34,258 nucleotides of DNA from an uncultured bacterium (GTDB taxonomy: Bacteria; Myxococcota_A; UBA796; CAJQPC01): contig CAJQPC010000064.1 in NCBI GenBank assembly GCA_905480105.1, positions 1-34,258 on the forward strand, in the 5' to 3' direction. Each line of letters opens with the position of its first letter. Position 1 is the first letter of the stretch. The notes below the pieces were generated by a model. It searched no databases. It was not told the DNA's origin and was given only the letters and a program-made list of their open reading frames with translations. Positions 1-7,416 of this stretch are shown here, piece by piece. The position numbers and the translations under genes are program-made.

Positions 1-813
1 ATGGATGCTGAGTTCCTGATCTCGGTGCCGAAGATCAAGACCCACGCCGAGGCGGGGATGAGCTGTGCTTTGAAGAATTGGGTCGGCATCTGCACTGGCC
101 AAGACAAGCGCGAGATGCACAGGGATCTGGGCCGCAACATCATGGCCATCAACGAGGTGGTCAAACCCGACCTGATCCTGGTGGACGGACTTGTGGGCAT
201 GGAGGGCAACGGTCCGGGAGACGGCGAGCCCTTCCGTTTGGGACACCTGATGATGAGCACCGAGGCGTTTACCAACGATGTTGTGGCGTGTCGTTTGGTG
301 GGCATGCCGATTGATCGGGTGCCCTATCTGGAGCACGCCATCGACGCCGGACTGGTGTCGCAAGATCTGATTGAGCAGAGCGCGGAGCGCGTGCCGTTGC
401 TGCGTCAGATCCGCTTAGCGCCTCAGCGCTCCCGCCTGGCCGAGCTCTCCGAGGCCCGCAGTCTAAACTGGCTCAAGCTGGCCGTTCGCCCACTGGTAGA
501 CAACCCGAAGATCAATGGTTTGGCCTACAAGGCGGGCATCATCCAGGACCGCTACTCTCTCAAAGACGACAGCATTATTGGGCTGCGCCTGCTCAAGGAC
601 AAGTGCGATGACTGTGGGGCCTGTGCAGAGGTCTGCCCCACACACCTGAGCGCGGAGGAGATTGGCGTGAAGACGGAACCCGAAGACTGCATTCAGTGTC
701 TGTACTGTTGGTGGGCGTGCCCACAGGAGGCTCTGGAGTTGGAAGGCGATCTGCACTTCATGGAGGCCCACGCCACTCGGTACAAGGAGCAGGTGGAGGC
801 CCTTTGTTCCTAA
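1..813 (+). CDS. DUF362 domain protein with two [4Fe-4S] ferredoxin motifs (5'-truncated)
   Basis: The reading frame is open from the first base and encodes 270 residues. The first visible residues (SVPKIKTHAEAGMSCALKN) resemble the middle of a DUF362 domain, so the true start probably lies before the window. Near the C-terminus are two classical iron-sulfur motifs, CDDCGACAEVCP and CIQCLYCWWACP. These predict two [4Fe-4S] clusters, as in 8Fe ferredoxin-like domains. DUF362 proteins with ferredoxin tails are common in anaerobes and deltaproteobacteria, but their reaction is not established; electron transfer is the safest statement. The stop codon (811-813) overlaps the likely TTG start of the next gene at 804, which suggests translational coupling. 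No membrane segment or signal peptide is visible in this part. Confidence 0.85.
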   Translation: MDAEFLISVPKIKTHAEAGMSCALKNWVGICTGQDKREMHRDLGRNIMAINEVVKPDLILVDGLVGMEGNGPGDGEPFRLGHLMMSTEAFTNDVVACRLVGMPIDRVPYLEHAIDAGLVSQDLIEQSAERVPLLRQIRLAPQRSRLAELSEARSLNWLKLAVRPLVDNPKINGLAYKAGIIQDRYSLKDDSIIGLRLLKDKCDDCGACAEVCPTHLSAEEIGVKTEPEDCIQCLYCWWACPQEALELEGDLHFMEAHATRYKEQVEALCS

Positions 814-2765
814 CTTGGGCTGGGCTACTCTGGGGTGGAGTGGCCGCGGCTGAGCCCATGCATGTACGGGCTGTCGCCTCCCCACCAGAGACCCTCCAGA
901 AGCTCACCGGTAAGCGTGCCATTCGTCTGTATTGGGACGCCGGGTGGCCGGAGAGTCTAGGCCCGGCGACCGTGGAGCTGAAGACCTCTTCTGGATGGAA
1001 GGCCATTGGCAGTGGCGTAGAGCCGGGGTGGCTCTCCAAGCCCTTGCCGCGCGAGTCACAGCTTCGCGTGATTCAGGGGGGACAGGCGAGCGCTGCTGTC
1101 TGGGCGACCTGGGGACTGGACGCACAGGGTGTGGCCCGCTTGGGATGGCCGGAGCTTCTGCCCGGTGCCCAGGTCGCGGATATCATCGCGGATGGGGACA
1201 AGGGGGCTTGGGTCGCGTTGCTTGAAGGGGGGTTGGTCTATGCGGACAAGACCGCCTTCCCGGTCCAGGCCTTTGGCGTCTTTGAGGGTCTGCCCAGTCC
1301 ACAGGTCAACGCCCTGCTGCTGGACGGAGAGCAGCTCTGGGTGGCCACGGGGGACGGATTGGCCTTGGTTGTGGAGGGCAGGGTGACCCAGGTCTGGGAC
1401 CTGAGCCTGTCGGATCCGTGGGTGCAGGCCTTGGGTGGAAGCTCCGCCGACCTGTTCATCGGCACGTACCATGGATTGGATCGGCTGCAAGACCGACTCA
1501 CGCCCCTGCTGAGTACCCACAGCGTTTTCTCCATCACAGTGGGCCGAGACGGCCGTTTTTGGGCGGGCTACGAAGGCGTGTATGGCCTGCCGGAGGGGGA
1601 GCCCATCGAGGGGGTCAACCCCGATCTGAACATCTGGGACAGTGACCACTACGCTCCGGACCGGGTACTGCTCGCCACGGACACGGTGGGGGTTTTACAG
1701 CTCAAGTCCGGTGTTCTATCCCAGTTTTGGATGTCGAAATCCGGCGCGACCTACGCATTGGAGCGACAGCGTGGGGTGCTCTACGTTGCTGCGGACACCC
1801 AGGGCTTGGTCGCTCTGAATGGGTCGCAGGTGGAAAAGCGCTGGACCCGTGCGCAGGGCTTGCCGGGGGACTCGGTCACCGAGGTAGCCGCTGGGCCGAG
1901 CGGGCGACTCTGGGTGGGAACCGACCAGGGCTTGGCGCTGTTGCGGCCCAAGACGGACACCATCGCGGCATGGAGGCTGGCTGGAGGAGCCGCAGGAATT
2001 GGCGTCTCCCAGGTAAGCGCTTCGAAGAAGGGGGCCTGGGTCGCCACGGATCTGGGGTTAGCCCACATCGGTGAGGTACCCGGCCGATACAAGGACGCGC
2101 TGGCTATTCCCGGTCCTGTACTTGGTGTTCAAGAGCAACACGCCGGCCGGAGCCTATGGGTGCTCACCCCGGAGAATGCCTACCGAGTGCGTCCCTCGGG
2201 CTTAGAGCGCCTGCCCCTTCCCGCACGAACCGAGCGCTTGGCGGTCAGCGGCGGCAGCACTTGGCTGGCTGGCGAGACAGGCTTGTATCGACACGATGGG
2301 GGCTTGGATCGCTTCGTCGCGACGTCCATCACAGGCCCGGTCCTGGACCTGAGTGTGGCCCCCAGCGGCCTGCTTTGGGTGCTGCAGGACGGCTACCTGA
2401 GTGCGGTAGATGCGGCGGGGAGCCGCCGGGACTACCTGCAGGCGTCTCAAGGAGAGGGGCTCCGGGCGTGCGGAGCTGGCACCTTTGTGTGGGGCAATCA
2501 GGGCTTGGAGCTGGTGAACGTCAGCTCGGGAGAAGTCTCGGTCTTTCCTGCCTTGGCTCAGATACAGGTCCTGGACTTGGTCTGCGAGCAGGGCAACACC
2601 TGGGTGTTGACCACTCAGGGGCTGGTCGCTTTCCCGGACGGGGGGCTGCTTTATGGCGTGCCGGAGCTGAGCACCTTGGGCGAGATCCGCGGCCTGGATC
2701 TGGACGATGAAGGCCGCGCATGGATCATGGGCGAGGGCGGCGTTGCCCTGTACCCGCTGCGTTGA
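804..2765 (+). CDS. Secreted beta-propeller protein (two-component-regulator-type propeller repeats)
   Basis: The open frame extends back to 696, but the part before 804 lies inside the upstream gene and does not look like protein. I place the start at TTG 804, 4 bases after GGAGG (795-799). This gives an N-terminus MFLTWAGLLWGGVAAAEP, which reads as a short export signal without positive charge. The 653-residue product carries many repeats of the form G-x-x-W-V-A/G-T-x-x-G-L-A, for example LWVATGDGLALV, LWVGTDQGLALL, AWVATDLGLAHI and AWIMGEGGVALY. These match the propeller blades found in the periplasmic part of hybrid sensor kinases. No kinase or transmembrane segment follows, so it is a stand-alone propeller. 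A binding or scaffold role is inference; the ligand is unknown. Confidence 0.75.
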   Translation: MFLTWAGLLWGGVAAAEPMHVRAVASPPETLQKLTGKRAIRLYWDAGWPESLGPATVELKTSSGWKAIGSGVEPGWLSKPLPRESQLRVIQGGQASAAVWATWGLDAQGVARLGWPELLPGAQVADIIADGDKGAWVALLEGGLVYADKTAFPVQAFGVFEGLPSPQVNALLLDGEQLWVATGDGLALVVEGRVTQVWDLSLSDPWVQALGGSSADLFIGTYHGLDRLQDRLTPLLSTHSVFSITVGRDGRFWAGYEGVYGLPEGEPIEGVNPDLNIWDSDHYAPDRVLLATDTVGVLQLKSGVLSQFWMSKSGATYALERQRGVLYVAADTQGLVALNGSQVEKRWTRAQGLPGDSVTEVAAGPSGRLWVGTDQGLALLRPKTDTIAAWRLAGGAAGIGVSQVSASKKGAWVATDLGLAHIGEVPGRYKDALAIPGPVLGVQEQHAGRSLWVLTPENAYRVRPSGLERLPLPARTERLAVSGGSTWLAGETGLYRHDGGLDRFVATSITGPVLDLSVAPSGLLWVLQDGYLSAVDAAGSRRDYLQASQGEGLRACGAGTFVWGNQGLELVNVSSGEVSVFPALAQIQVLDLVCEQGNTWVLTTQGLVAFPDGGLLYGVPELSTLGEIRGLDLDDEGRAWIMGEGGVALYPLR

Positions 2766-3105
2766 GCACTGCCTGCAGCCTGGGTATGACAAGCTCCAGG
2801 CTCGCCTTTCGCAGTCTCTGTGGCGGGCACCAAGACCTCTCCCGCCAGCTCTGGGACGGCTTCCCCATCGTGGGTCCGCTGGTTGTCCCAGTAGAGGGTC
2901 TGCGCGTTGCGGGTGCTGATACGGACGTCCAACACCGAGCCGCAGGGAGAAAAGGCGCTGGGTCGCTGGGACCCAGGTCAGTGGCATGCCTTCTGGCGCG
3001 GCATAGCAGCAAAAAAGGCCGCCCGAGTGCGTCCACTTAGAATGCCATTGGCGATGCAGTCGCAGGGGCCTAGGGGGTGGCTTTTGGCCCAAAGTCGGAC
3101 GCTGA
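2766..3105. other. 340-bp intergenic region between convergent genes
   Basis: This stretch separates the 3' ends of the propeller gene and the WecG-type gene. I find no convincing gene. Short frames occur on both strands, but none has a start with ribosome binding site or a recognisable domain. A minus-strand reading around 2790-2935 looks mildly protein-like, but it runs on through the antisense of the propeller gene. No clear hairpin followed by a T tract is visible, although a terminator would be expected for both genes. Confidence 0.5.
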
Positions 3106-3852
3106 CTACCGTGTTGGCGAGCGCACCCTTTCCTTGAGAACCCTTGCAATGAACAGTGGATTTCCTAACAGGTAGCGTTTCCATAGGCGCTCGGGCTCGG
3201 TGATCAGCCTGGCGAGCCACTCGGCATTTTGGTTGAGGAAACCAGGGCCGCGATCGGTTTTGCCGCTCACAAAGTCCGCGGTAGCGCCCAAGCACCACAC
3301 GACCGGCGCCGAGAGCGCAGAGCGATGCTCGGCAGTCCAGTGCTCTTGCGTTGGTGTGCCCATGCCCACCAACACGATGTCTGGCTCGGCGGCGTTGATA
3401 CGGGCCAAAAGGGCAGGGGTCTGCTCTGGACTGTAGAAGCCGTGCTCTGAGTGGAGCTTCAACTTGGGATGCTTTTCTCGGAGAGTCTCAGCGGCTGCTT
3501 GGCTCACACCGGGCTCCCCACCCACCCAGGCCAGAGTCCAACCCTGGCTCTCTGCCAGCTTTGCCAAATCCCAGATCCAGTCCGCACCAGTCATGCGCTC
3601 AGGCAGGTGTTTGCCTTGAAGGCGTGCGCCTAGAACGATGCCTTGGCCGTCGGCGTAGCATAGGTCCACCCCCTGGAGAAATCCCTTGAGAACCGCGTCG
3701 CCTCGAGCGCTGTTGACCACGTGCACATTCAGGTAGGCCAAGGTCTTGGGAGCGCCTGCTGCCACCATCTTGCGCACTTGTTTCAGCATGCCTTGTCGGT
3801 CCAAGACATCGACGGGCAGCCCCAGAATGTGCAGACGATTCGGAACGCTCAT
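3106..3852 (-). CDS. wecG: WecG/TagA/CpsF-family glycosyltransferase
   Basis: The 248-residue product has the hallmarks of the WecG/TagA (GT26) family. These are LNVHVVN near residue 41, the conserved acidic YADGQGIV (Asp68), ERMTGAD (85-91), LAWVGGEPG, DIVLVGMGTPTQE and the late WCLGATADFVSGK. The C-terminal RLWKRYLLGNPLF resembles the family's membrane-associating tail. Known members transfer N-acetylmannosamine or its uronic acid onto an undecaprenyl-linked sugar at the cytoplasmic face of the inner membrane. The exact sugar here cannot be read. The gene begins 13 bases after the stop of the Asp-rich lipoprotein gene and is probably cotranscribed with it. It lies back-to-back with wza, supporting a role in the same surface polysaccharide. 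No strong ribosome binding site is seen. Confidence 0.9.
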   Translation of the reverse strand: MSVPNRLHILGLPVDVLDRQGMLKQVRKMVAAGAPKTLAYLNVHVVNSARGDAVLKGFLQGVDLCYADGQGIVLGARLQGKHLPERMTGADWIWDLAKLAESQGWTLAWVGGEPGVSQAAAETLREKHPKLKLHSEHGFYSPEQTPALLARINAAEPDIVLVGMGTPTQEHWTAEHRSALSAPVVWCLGATADFVSGKTDRGPGFLNQNAEWLARLITEPERLWKRYLLGNPLFIARVLKERVRSPTR

Positions 3853-3865
3853 GGGCGTTGGTTAA

Positions 3866-5092
3866 TCACTGGGTGTAGGCGGCCGAGACGCGCCAGTAGA
3901 TCCCAGCGATGCGGGCGTCCCCGTTGTCGATGGGGTTGGTTCCCGTCCCTTCTTTTGCTGCACCGATGATCAGGTAGGCAATGCTGCCGCTGCCCCACTG
4001 GGAGAACAGGGAAGACGGTACGGTAAAGGACCCGTCGTTCTTGGCCCAGCAGGTCACGTCGTGCACCTTGTCAGTCCACTGACCGGTGGGGGTCACCACG
4101 ATGTTGATCAAGATCTGGTCGGCACCGCTGGCATTCCAGTTGAAGTTCAGGTTGGTGCGCGAAAGGGACTGGATGGAGCCACTCACAGCCGAGGGGCTGG
4201 TGACGGTAAAGGCCTTTGGACCACGAGTCACGTCAGAGATCGAGAAGGAGGGGTAGACCGCAGAGGTCACGGTCTGCAGGTCGTAGGCGCTGCCTTGTGA
4301 CAGGGCCGAGGACGTGAACTCGCCAACCCAGCCCAGGCTGGTCGAATTCCAGTCCATACTCACCGTGCGGCTGCCCTGCTTGAGCTGCACCTGGGGTACT
4401 TCAAAGTCGGTGTAGACGTTCAGGGGATTGGAGCTGACGAAGTTGTCTGAGCAGCTGTCTTGGGACGCGGCGTAGAGCTCCCACCAGTGGAAGTCCGAAG
4501 GTACGTTCATGAACATCACGCTGTCGCCGTAGTCCAAGCCTGGGTCGTATACGTTCTCGTTGTAGTCCCACCAGTTCAGGCTACCCATCACAGAAGCTTG
4601 GCCAGATGCATCTTCGTAGGTGGTGAATGCCTCGGTTTCGACGACCTGGTTACTGCCACTGTTGACGGTGATGTCATACAGGCCCGCGGTAGATTGGCTG
4701 GGGCTACTCACCGAGATGGAGCTGTTGTTCCAGCTCTGTATGCTGCCGGATTTACTACCGAAGAGTACCTCGCCGCTCGATGCGGTGAAGGTGCCGTTGA
4801 GAGTGACCACCGTGCCCCCAGCCGTGGTCCCCCAGTCCGGTGTCACGCTGTTGATGCGCATGTCGGTGTCCGAGTCCGAGTCAGAGTCAGAGTCCCCGTC
4901 CCCGTCGGCGTCAGCGTCAGCGTCAGAGTCGCTGTCCCCATCTGCATCCGTGTCGGCGTCGCCTTCGGGACCGGTCTCGGTCACGACACCGGTCTCGTTG
5001 TAGGCCTCCAATCCACAGCCAGCCAAGGCCAGGAGTGCCGAAGCTCCGAAAGTTAGCGAGAGAGAGCGAAGCTGTTTGGAGAAGACGCGCAT
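3866..5092 (-). CDS. Lipoprotein with Asp-Ser repeat linker and IPT/TIG domain
   Basis: This 408-residue protein starts with a normal charged signal (MRVFSKQLRS) and a lipobox ending LALAGC, so Cys26 is the predicted lipidation site. Residues 45-77 alternate Asp with Ser, Ala, Gly or Thr, giving a highly acidic flexible linker. An IPT/TIG immunoglobulin-like domain follows (about 79-159, beginning INSVTPDWGTTAGGTVVTL). The remaining 250 residues are rich in aromatic and Ser/Thr residues and look beta-stranded; I recognise no family there. The likely location is the outer membrane, exposed to periplasm or surface. The acidic linker may bind calcium, which is inference. It lies 13 bases upstream of the WecG gene and diverges from wza, with 85 bases between starts. 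Confidence 0.8.
   Translation of the reverse strand: MRVFSKQLRSLSLTFGASALLALAGCGLEAYNETGVVTETGPEGDADTDADGDSDSDADADADGDGDSDSDSDSDTDMRINSVTPDWGTTAGGTVVTLNGTFTASSGEVLFGSKSGSIQSWNNSSISVSSPSQSTAGLYDITVNSGSNQVVETEAFTTYEDASGQASVMGSLNWWDYNENVYDPGLDYGDSVMFMNVPSDFHWWELYAASQDSCSDNFVSSNPLNVYTDFEVPQVQLKQGSRTVSMDWNSTSLGWVGEFTSSALSQGSAYDLQTVTSAVYPSFSISDVTRGPKAFTVTSPSAVSGSIQSLSRTNLNFNWNASGADQILINIVVTPTGQWTDKVHDVTCWAKNDGSFTVPSSLFSQWGSGSIAYLIIGAAKEGTGTNPIDNGDARIAGIYWRVSAAYTQ
4862..4960 (-). repeat. Degenerate hexanucleotide repeat coding the (Asp-X)n linker
   Basis: On the plus strand the region is a run of GAGTCC/GAGTCA/GCGTCA/CCGTCC-type hexamers. On the coding strand it gives 33 residues in which every second residue is Asp. 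Because the unit is 6 bases, slippage would alter linker length without breaking the frame. Confidence 0.85.
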
Positions 5093-5177
5093 GTGGGCCT
5101 TTGGGGTTTCATCCGGGCAGTGTACCGTGTCTCAGGCCGGGTTGACGAGTCCAACCCCTTTGCGCTACGGGCCGTTC

Positions 5178-5918
5178 ATGACTGCACTGATGTCCCTGTT
5201 GTCCCTACTGCTGGTGTTTGTCGGCTGCGCGGGTCGTGCCGCCCCAACGGCACCGATTCCGGTCGAAGAAGTGCCTGAGCTGCTCTCCCCCGCGGCGCAG
5301 GACTTTGTGTTCGGCCCTGGAGATACCTTCGACATCAAGGTCTGGAAAGCACCGGACTTGGACATGACGGTGACGATCGCCCCCGACGGGCGCATCACTT
5401 TCCCGATCGTGGGGCACGTGCAGGTCGCGGGAATGACCTATCCCGAGCTGGTCAAAACCCTGGAGGCGAGCCTGTCCCAGTTTTACCGGGAGCCGTCGGT
5501 CTCGGTGAACGTGGTGGAGCTCTCCAGCCAAAAAATATTCGTTTTGGGGGAGGTCACCAGCCCTGCGGTGCTCCAGCTTGAGTCAGACATGACCGTGCTC
5601 GAGGCCATGGTGCGCGCTGGGGGCATCAACACCAACGCGCGAACGGACAATGTGTTGCTGATCCGAGGGGACGTGTCAGGAGAGCCAGAGCTTTACTTGG
5701 TGGATGTGGCCTCGATCTATGGTCAGGGCAACATGAGCCAGTTGGTCTACCTCCAGCAGGGTGACATTGTGTACGTGCCCACCAAGACCATCGCCAATGT
5801 GGAGCGCTTCTTTCGTCGCCTCCAGACGGTCCTGGCGCCATTCGTTGCTGGATCTGCGGTGTACCGAAACGCCATCTCCGATGGGGCGCAGGGCACGGGC
5901 GCAATCCTGGCTCAGTAG
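5178..5918 (+). CDS. wza: Wza-type polysaccharide export lipoprotein (Poly_export + SLBB)
   Basis: I chose ATG 5178 because it gives a lipoprotein signal ending LVFVGC (Cys17). The longer frame from 5076 overlaps the divergent lipoprotein gene. The 246-residue product has the polysaccharide export domain (about 42-113, with FGPGDTFDIKVW and APDGRITFPIVG). One SLBB domain follows (about 118-200, with KIFVLGEVTSPAVLQL and GDIVYVP). Members form the outer-membrane/periplasmic channel that carries capsule or exopolysaccharide out of the cell with Wzc. Escherichia coli Wza is about 380 residues with more than one SLBB domain, so this is a short version, as is common in EPS systems of other proteobacteria. 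Residues 207-228 may form the C-terminal amphipathic helix. It leads the wza-wbaP-wzc operon. Confidence 0.92.
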   Translation: MTALMSLLSLLLVFVGCAGRAAPTAPIPVEEVPELLSPAAQDFVFGPGDTFDIKVWKAPDLDMTVTIAPDGRITFPIVGHVQVAGMTYPELVKTLEASLSQFYREPSVSVNVVELSSQKIFVLGEVTSPAVLQLESDMTVLEAMVRAGGINTNARTDNVLLIRGDVSGEPELYLVDVASIYGQGNMSQLVYLQQGDIVYVPTKTIANVERFFRRLQTVLAPFVAGSAVYRNAISDGAQGTGAILAQ

Positions 5919-5921
5919 CCC

Positions 5922-7367
5922 ATGCACCGTACCAACTGGATTCGCTTGGCCGTTGGCCTGGTGGACATCGCTGTACTCGCTGGCGCGCTCGCACTGTCGT
6001 GGCAGCTGTGGGTGATCTGGCGCCCGGTCATGGAGCAGCTGCTCCAGGTGCAGTACCGCGAACTCTGGCTCCTGAACCCTTGGATGCCGCCGGCTGGCTT
6101 GCTGCTCCTGGGTTGGCTGGGATTCCTACGGCACCAGGGGCTCTACGACCCCAGTCGCAGCAGTACTGTGGTGCGCTCCCTCGGTGGTATTTCGAAGGCG
6201 ACCATCGGAGTCCTTCTCCTGGCCGCGCTGCTGCACCTCGTATTGCCCGAGGCGCGTCGTTGGTCCCGCTTCTTGCTCTTGACCTGGGTGGGGGCTGGCT
6301 TTGCGCTCTTGTCTGTCTGGCGCGCGATGCTCCTCCGTTGGCAGTCTGGGGTAGGTGCCCAGCTGGCCGCTGAGCGTGTGGCGATCTTCGGGGTGGGAGA
6401 GGAAGCTGTGCTCATGAAGGAGCGATTGGCCCGCGAGGGACGGCGGGCCTTCTCTCTCAAGGGCTTTATTGTCCCCGTCGGCGAGGCCAGTAAAGTGGAG
6501 GACGGCTGTCTTCTTGGTGGCTCGGATACGCTCCGGGAGATCATCAACGAGCATGGAATTGAGACCATCGTCCTGGCCTCGCGAGGGCTGTCCCGCGCAG
6601 ACGCGCTGGAGCTGACCACCCGATGTGCCCAAATGGGCATCCGTGTTCTTCAGGTCCCTTTCACCTGGGGCATCGTCAGTCCGCGCCTGGAGGTTGCCGA
6701 GCTCGGAGAGCTCCAGCTCATCGACTTGAGCCGGGTGACCTATCCAAGCTTGGTGGTGTCTCTCAAGCGCTCCGTAGACATCATGGTTGTGATCTTGGGG
6801 GGCTTGGTTCTCTGGCCGGTGTTCCTGTTGGTATCCATCGCCATTCGCTTGGACTCCCCAGGACCAGTGCTCTACGCCTCGCCCCGGGTTGGAAAGGGCG
6901 GGCGTATGTTTTCTTTTTACAAGTTCCGGTCGATGATCGTGGGCGCCGATGTTCAAAAGGCGGCGCTGGAAGCCCAGAACGAGTCCGATGGCCCGCTCTT
7001 CAAGATGACGCGCGACCCGCGGGTGACCCGGGTGGGGGACTTTCTTCGGCGCAGCTCTCTGGACGAGTTTCCGCAGTTCTGGAACGTTTTGCGTGGAGAC
7101 ATGAATTTGGTCGGTCCACGCCCACTGCCTACGGGGGATCTCCAGGGTATCGAGCACGATCGCGAGTTGGCCTATTGGTTCGAGCTTCGGCACCAGGTAC
7201 ATCCAGGAATTACGGGTTTGTGGCAAGTTCGTGGAAGGTCAAACCTTGGCTTTCAGGAAATGGTGAGTTTGGATATCGCTTACGTGCAGGGGTGGAGCCC
7301 TTGGCTGGATCTAAAGATATTGATGCTCACCATCCCTGCTGTTCTCAAGGGTAGGGGGGCTCGTTGA
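5922..7367 (+). CDS. wbaP: Undecaprenyl-phosphate sugar-phosphate transferase (WbaP/EpsZ type)
   Basis: This polytopic initiating transferase has 481 residues. It has four N-terminal hydrophobic segments (about 10-31, 56-69, 93-108, 116-134) and a CoA-binding-like Rossmann domain (about 150-270, starting [12 protein letters not shown]). A further membrane segment (284-308) is followed by the bacterial sugar transferase domain. Typical catalytic-domain motifs are present: KRSVDI, PGPVLY, FYKFRSM (332-338), [10 protein letters not shown] with the catalytic Asp381-Glu382, [10 protein letters not shown], and [12 protein letters not shown]. The family transfers a sugar-1-phosphate, often glucose or galactose, onto undecaprenyl phosphate, which starts repeat-unit assembly. 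The substrate cannot be read from sequence. It starts 3 bases after the wza stop. No flippase or polymerase gene is in this window. Confidence 0.93.
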   Translation: MHRTNWIRLAVGLVDIAVLAGALALSWQLWVIWRPVMEQLLQVQYRELWLLNPWMPPAGLLLLGWLGFLRHQGLYDPSRSSTVVRSLGGISKATIGVLLLAALLHLVLPEARRWSRFLLLTWVGAGFALLSVWRAMLLRWQSGVGAQLAAERVAIFGVGEEAVLMKERLAREGRRAFSLKGFIVPVGEASKVEDGCLLGGSDTLREIINEHGIETIVLASRGLSRADALELTTRCAQMGIRVLQVPFTWGIVSPRLEVAELGELQLIDLSRVTYPSLVVSLKRSVDIMVVILGGLVLWPVFLLVSIAIRLDSPGPVLYASPRVGKGGRMFSFYKFRSMIVGADVQKAALEAQNESDGPLFKMTRDPRVTRVGDFLRRSSLDEFPQFWNVLRGDMNLVGPRPLPTGDLQGIEHDRELAYWFELRHQVHPGITGLWQVRGRSNLGFQEMVSLDIAYVQGWSPWLDLKILMLTIPAVLKGRGAR

Positions 7368-7416
7368 CTTGGCCCCCACTACATCCAGCCTCCGCCCGCG
7401 TTAAGGTTCGTTCGCA

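Noticed and set aside
2651-2935. Possible minus-strand gene or pseudogene fragment between the propeller and WecG genes
   Set aside because: The translation looks partly protein-like, but it has only a TTG start without ribosome binding site, no recognisable domain, and runs into the antisense of the propeller gene.
5142-5170. Sigma-70 promoter for wza (TTGACG followed after 17 bases by CTACGG)
   Set aside because: The -10 element is poor and the transcript would begin about 6 bases before the start codon.
5076-5177. Longer N-terminus for Wza
   Set aside because: It would overlap the divergent lipoprotein gene and hide the lipoprotein signal that begins at 5178.
6126-7226. Minus-strand open frame of 366 codons across wbaP
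   Set aside because: Lies entirely antisense to conserved sugar-transferase motifs, and its composition is typical of shadow frames.
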